Source of the DNA: DASSUC01 sp035650075
Lineage (GTDB): Bacteria; Actinomycetota; Actinomycetes; Mycobacteriales; Micromonosporaceae
Reading direction: 5' to 3'
Length of the DNA stretch: 35,522 bases
NCBI GenBank assembly: GCA_035650075.1
Contig: DASRII010000049.1
Location: 1-35,522 of the forward strand
Below the pieces are notes generated by a model. It was not told the DNA's origin, made no database searches, and was given only the letters and a program-made list of their open reading frames with translations. The position numbers were made by a program, and so were the translations under genes. Positions 32,903-35,522 of this stretch are shown here, piece by piece (positions within the stretch are counted from its first letter, which is position 1; the number at the start of each line of letters is the position of its first letter).

Positions 32903-32931
32903 TTGACCGGTCGATCCCCCACCCACAGGAT
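32903..32931 (+). promoter_or_regulatory. Probable sigma-70-type promoter for the peroxidase gene
   Basis: TTGACC (32903-32908), a 17-bp spacer and CAGGAT (32926-32931) match the actinomycete housekeeping promoter pattern. Transcription would start about 180 bases before the peroxidase GTG, giving a long 5' leader. The 292-base gap to the nitrilase gene holds no other recognisable gene. Confidence 0.45.
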
Positions 32932-33121
32932 GAGCCCGACAGCATTGAATCGCTCCAGAAGAGCGACACCCTCGCCGTGGCCTCGATCGACTAAGGCGGC
33001 CGATCGGGGTCGATTCAGCCCTCGGGCGTCCGGGCGCCCCCTATTCATCGACGTCTCTCTGCATCCATCAGGTGCGAGGGCGTCTGGCGCTCCGTGAGCC
33101 TGTTCGGGAGGAGAACCTTCA

Positions 33122-35440
33122 GTGTACGGAGACCAGAGACAGGCGCGCCCACGTGGCCGTGGCCGTCGCTTCTTGCGTAGAAACCCGATCCTCGTCAGCT
33201 TCTTCGCGCTCGTTGTGGTGGGCACAACGGTGCTCGCCGGCAACGCGGTAGCGGGTGCCGGCAGCGGCATCCAGGCGGTCCCCTTCGAGATTCAGACCCT
33301 CGACGGCAGCGGCAACAACGTGGCCAACCCCACCTGGGGTCAGTCCGGGCGGCCGTACGCCCGCGTGGCCCCGGCCCGCTACGCCGACGGCATCAGCGTT
33401 CCCCCCGCCGGGCCCAACACCCGCCGGGCCAGCAACCGGCTGCACAACGACGTGAACCAGAACGTCTTCTCCGAGCGCCAGGTCGGCCAGTGGGGCTTCG
33501 TCTGGGGCCAGTTCATCGACCACACGTTCGGCCTTCGGGACGAGGCCGGTACGGCCGCGAACATCCCGTTCAACGCCGGTGACCCGCTCGAGGACTTCAC
33601 CAACACGCTCGGGACCATCCCGTTCACCCGGTCGGCGGCCGCTCCGGGTACCGGCACGAGCACGGCCAACCCGCGGCAGCAGACCAACACGGTCAGCTCG
33701 TACATCGACGCGTTCCCCGTCTACGGCGGTACGAACGCCCGGCTGGACTGGCTGCGGGAAGGCTCCAACGACGGCAACCCGGCCAACAACGACGCTCGGC
33801 TGCTGATGCCGAACAACTACCTGCCGCGGCGGGACGCGCGGGGCAACCCGGCCGCCGCGCCGACGATGGCCATCGACGGCCGGCTGTTGGCCAACCCCAA
33901 CTCGGCGTCGGTCGCCGGCGACGTGCGGGCCAGCGAGAACATCGAGCTGAACGCGACGCACACGCTGTTCGCCCGCGAGCACAACCGGATCGTGTCGCTG
34001 CTGCCAACCTCGCTCAGCCAGGAGGACAGGTTCCAGATCGCCCGGCGTATCGTCATCGCCGAGCAGCAGTACATCACCTACAACGAGTGGCTGCCGGCGA
34101 TGGGCATCAACCTGCCCGCGTACACCGGGTACAACCCGGGCGTCAACGCCACGCTGACCAACGAGTTCGCGACGACGGGTTACCGGGCGCACAGCATGAT
34201 CCACGGCGAGTTCGAGGTCGAGACCGACGCCGACCGGTACACCCAGGCGCAACTCGACGCGTTCGAGGCCGGGGGCGTCGAGGTGGCCGTGGACGGCGAC
34301 GAGGTCGCGCTGGCCATCCCGCTGAACGTGGCGTTCTTCAACCCGACGCTGGTACCGGCGATCGGCCTCGGCCCGCTGATGCAGGCCCTGAGCCTCGAGC
34401 CGCAGTACAAGAACGACGAGCAGATCGACAACCAGCTCCGCAGTGTGCTCTTCCAGGTACCGGTCTCCGGCAACCCGGAGTGCCTCGACGGACCCACTCT
34501 GCCGGAGTGCTTCCAGGGTGTGGTCGACCTCGGTGCCATCGACATCGAGCGCGACCGTGACCACGGCATCCCGACCTACAACCAGCTCCGCGTGGCGTAC
34601 GGGCTGCCTGCCCGGACGTCGTTCACCCAGATCACCGGTGAGTCGACCGCGACGTTCCCGGCCGGTTCCGGTGTCGACAACCCGAACAGCCTGGACTTCG
34701 ACCAGCTGGTCGACGTCTTCGGCGTCTCGTTCCCGGTCGACGAGGCGCGGGACCCGGTGCGGGCGGTACGCCACTCGACGACCGCGGCCCGGCTGTCGGC
34801 GCTCTACGGCGGCAACGTCAACAACGTCGACGCGTTCGCCGGCATGGTTTCCGAGCCGCACATCGCCGGTAGCGAGTTCGGCGAGCTGCAGCGGGCCATC
34901 TGGACCCGCGAGTTCCGCAACCTGCGCGACGGTGACCGGTTCTTCTACGCCAACCAGTCCGCGGCGCTGAACTTCATCCGCAGCACGTACGGGATCGACT
35001 TCCAGACCAGGCTGGGCGACGTCATCGCGCGGAACACCGACATCCCGCGCGCCGAGCTGCCGGTCAACGTGTTCTTCCCGCACGGCGACGTACCGCCGAC
35101 GAGCTGCAGCGTTCGCTACCGCATCAACAGCCAGTGGGGCGGCGCGAGCCCCGGCTTCAACACCACGCTGACCATCACCAACACCGGTAGCACGCCGCTC
35201 CCGGGTGGCTGGACCTTGCGGTTCGTCTTCCCGAACGGGCAGGTGATCTACGACAACTGGGACAGCACGATTGTCCAGGACGGGGCGCGTGTTCCTGTCG
35301 AGAACGTCTCCACCAACGCCTCGATCGCACCGGGGCAGAGCCGCGACGGGATGGGCTTCAACGCCACCTGGAACGGCGTAACGAACGGCCGGCCCACGGC
35401 GATATCGCTGAACACGACCCCATGCTCGATAACTAGCTAG
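33122..35440 (+). CDS. Secreted animal-type haem peroxidase fused to CBM2
   Basis: A 772-residue exported enzyme. GTG start, with GGGAGGAG upstream. An Arg-rich N-terminus (GRRFLRRNP) and hydrophobic core (about residues 23-45) form a Sec or Tat-like signal peptide. The peroxidase domain (about 75-640) shows distal D133-H134 (WGQFIDHTF), catalytic R269 with E272 (RASENIE), 'HTLFAREHN' and proximal H357 (YRAHSMIHGEF), the pattern of the animal haem peroxidase (peroxidase-cyclooxygenase) family. Residues 660-772 are a family 2 cellulose-binding module, with C662 and C769 at its ends for the usual disulfide and exposed Trp in 'WGGASPG' and 'GGWTLRF'. It would use peroxide to oxidise halides, phenolics or lignin-like compounds while bound to plant cell wall. 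Actual substrate is not deducible. Confidence 0.93.
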   Translation: MYGDQRQARPRGRGRRFLRRNPILVSFFALVVVGTTVLAGNAVAGAGSGIQAVPFEIQTLDGSGNNVANPTWGQSGRPYARVAPARYADGISVPPAGPNTRRASNRLHNDVNQNVFSERQVGQWGFVWGQFIDHTFGLRDEAGTAANIPFNAGDPLEDFTNTLGTIPFTRSAAAPGTGTSTANPRQQTNTVSSYIDAFPVYGGTNARLDWLREGSNDGNPANNDARLLMPNNYLPRRDARGNPAAAPTMAIDGRLLANPNSASVAGDVRASENIELNATHTLFAREHNRIVSLLPTSLSQEDRFQIARRIVIAEQQYITYNEWLPAMGINLPAYTGYNPGVNATLTNEFATTGYRAHSMIHGEFEVETDADRYTQAQLDAFEAGGVEVAVDGDEVALAIPLNVAFFNPTLVPAIGLGPLMQALSLEPQYKNDEQIDNQLRSVLFQVPVSGNPECLDGPTLPECFQGVVDLGAIDIERDRDHGIPTYNQLRVAYGLPARTSFTQITGESTATFPAGSGVDNPNSLDFDQLVDVFGVSFPVDEARDPVRAVRHSTTAARLSALYGGNVNNVDAFAGMVSEPHIAGSEFGELQRAIWTREFRNLRDGDRFFYANQSAALNFIRSTYGIDFQTRLGDVIARNTDIPRAELPVNVFFPHGDVPPTSCSVRYRINSQWGGASPGFNTTLTITNTGSTPLPGGWTLRFVFPNGQVIYDNWDSTIVQDGARVPVENVSTNASIAPGQSRDGMGFNATWNGVTNGRPTAISLNTTPCSITS

Positions 35441-35522
35441 TCAGTCCGTTCTGCGGCGGCGGCTCACCATCGCGCCGACCACGGCACCGAGAAGGGCCGC
35501 CGCCGCACCGAACAGCACACCC
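35441..35522 (-). CDS. Partial CDS, C-terminal membrane anchor
   Basis: The leftward frame ending at the TGA at 35441-35443 encodes GVLFGAAAALLGAVVGAMV followed by SRRRRTD. This is a membrane helix plus basic cytosolic stop-transfer tail, the usual C-terminal anchor of a surface protein. The gene continues beyond the window. It ends immediately next to the peroxidase stop (convergent, 0-base gap). No function can be assigned. Confidence 0.5.
   Translation of the reverse strand, partial: GVLFGAAAALLGAVVGAMVSRRRRTD

Noticed and set aside
32830..33121. Riboswitch or small gene in the peroxidase leader
   Set aside because: Short inverted repeats occur, but no known riboswitch core or coding signal could be recognised; only the TTGACC-17-CAGGAT promoter is reported.

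Overview
The DNA is very GC-rich, with dense high-GC codon use, many GTG starts and many 4-base start/stop overlaps. Together with a complete actinobacterial type VII (ESX) secretion locus, this points to a filamentous actinomycete. The gene content and the frequent GGTAC strings suggest Micromonosporaceae, but no rRNA or marker gene is present, so the family is an inference. No tRNA, rRNA, CRISPR array or insertion sequence was found.

Layout. Bases 1-47 hold the end of a rightward gene with a discoidin-like C-terminus, followed by a two-way terminator. Bases 84-19362 form one T7SS locus. A leftward operon carries eccB, a small helical ESX protein, a PPE-like secreted protein and a beta-helix lipoprotein. 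A rightward unit carries eccE, a possible 43-residue ORF and a protein with a P-loop-like but degenerate segment. The eccD gene runs leftward. A long rightward unit carries eccC, a WXG100 pair, a helical ESX protein, a Gly/Met-rich PPE-like protein, a mycosin, a YbaB-like protein and another WXG100-like protein. It ends in a polymorphic-toxin module: a toxin-less WXG-type carrier followed by two separate toxin/immunity pairs.

The toxin module is the most unusual part. The two toxins, one unrecognised and one a WHH-type HNH nuclease with a SUKH-type immunity partner, have unrelated C-termini. They share a short N-terminal leader (MGxIIRIALRFLRxV) whose two copies differ almost only at synonymous positions. 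This fits a split toxin system in which interchangeable effectors carry a common docking or export leader and are served by one carrier protein.

Bases 19350-27961 are a tightly coupled leftward operon: hyuA, hyuB, carbamate kinase, a barbiturase/cyanurate-hydrolase family enzyme, a MatB-type malonyl-CoA synthetase, and at its end a second mycosin. The first five suggest barbiturate-type ring catabolism ending in malonyl-CoA, with HyuAB possibly replacing ureidomalonase. A pair of inverted operator-like sites precedes hyuA. Bases 28135-35440 encode secreted enzymes: a proteinase K-like protease, a large subtilase with C-terminal Ig-like domains whose ribosome binding site lies in a 13-bp hairpin, a nitrilase-superfamily amidase, and an animal-type haem peroxidase fused to a CBM2 cellulose-binding domain. 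A partial membrane-anchored gene closes the window.
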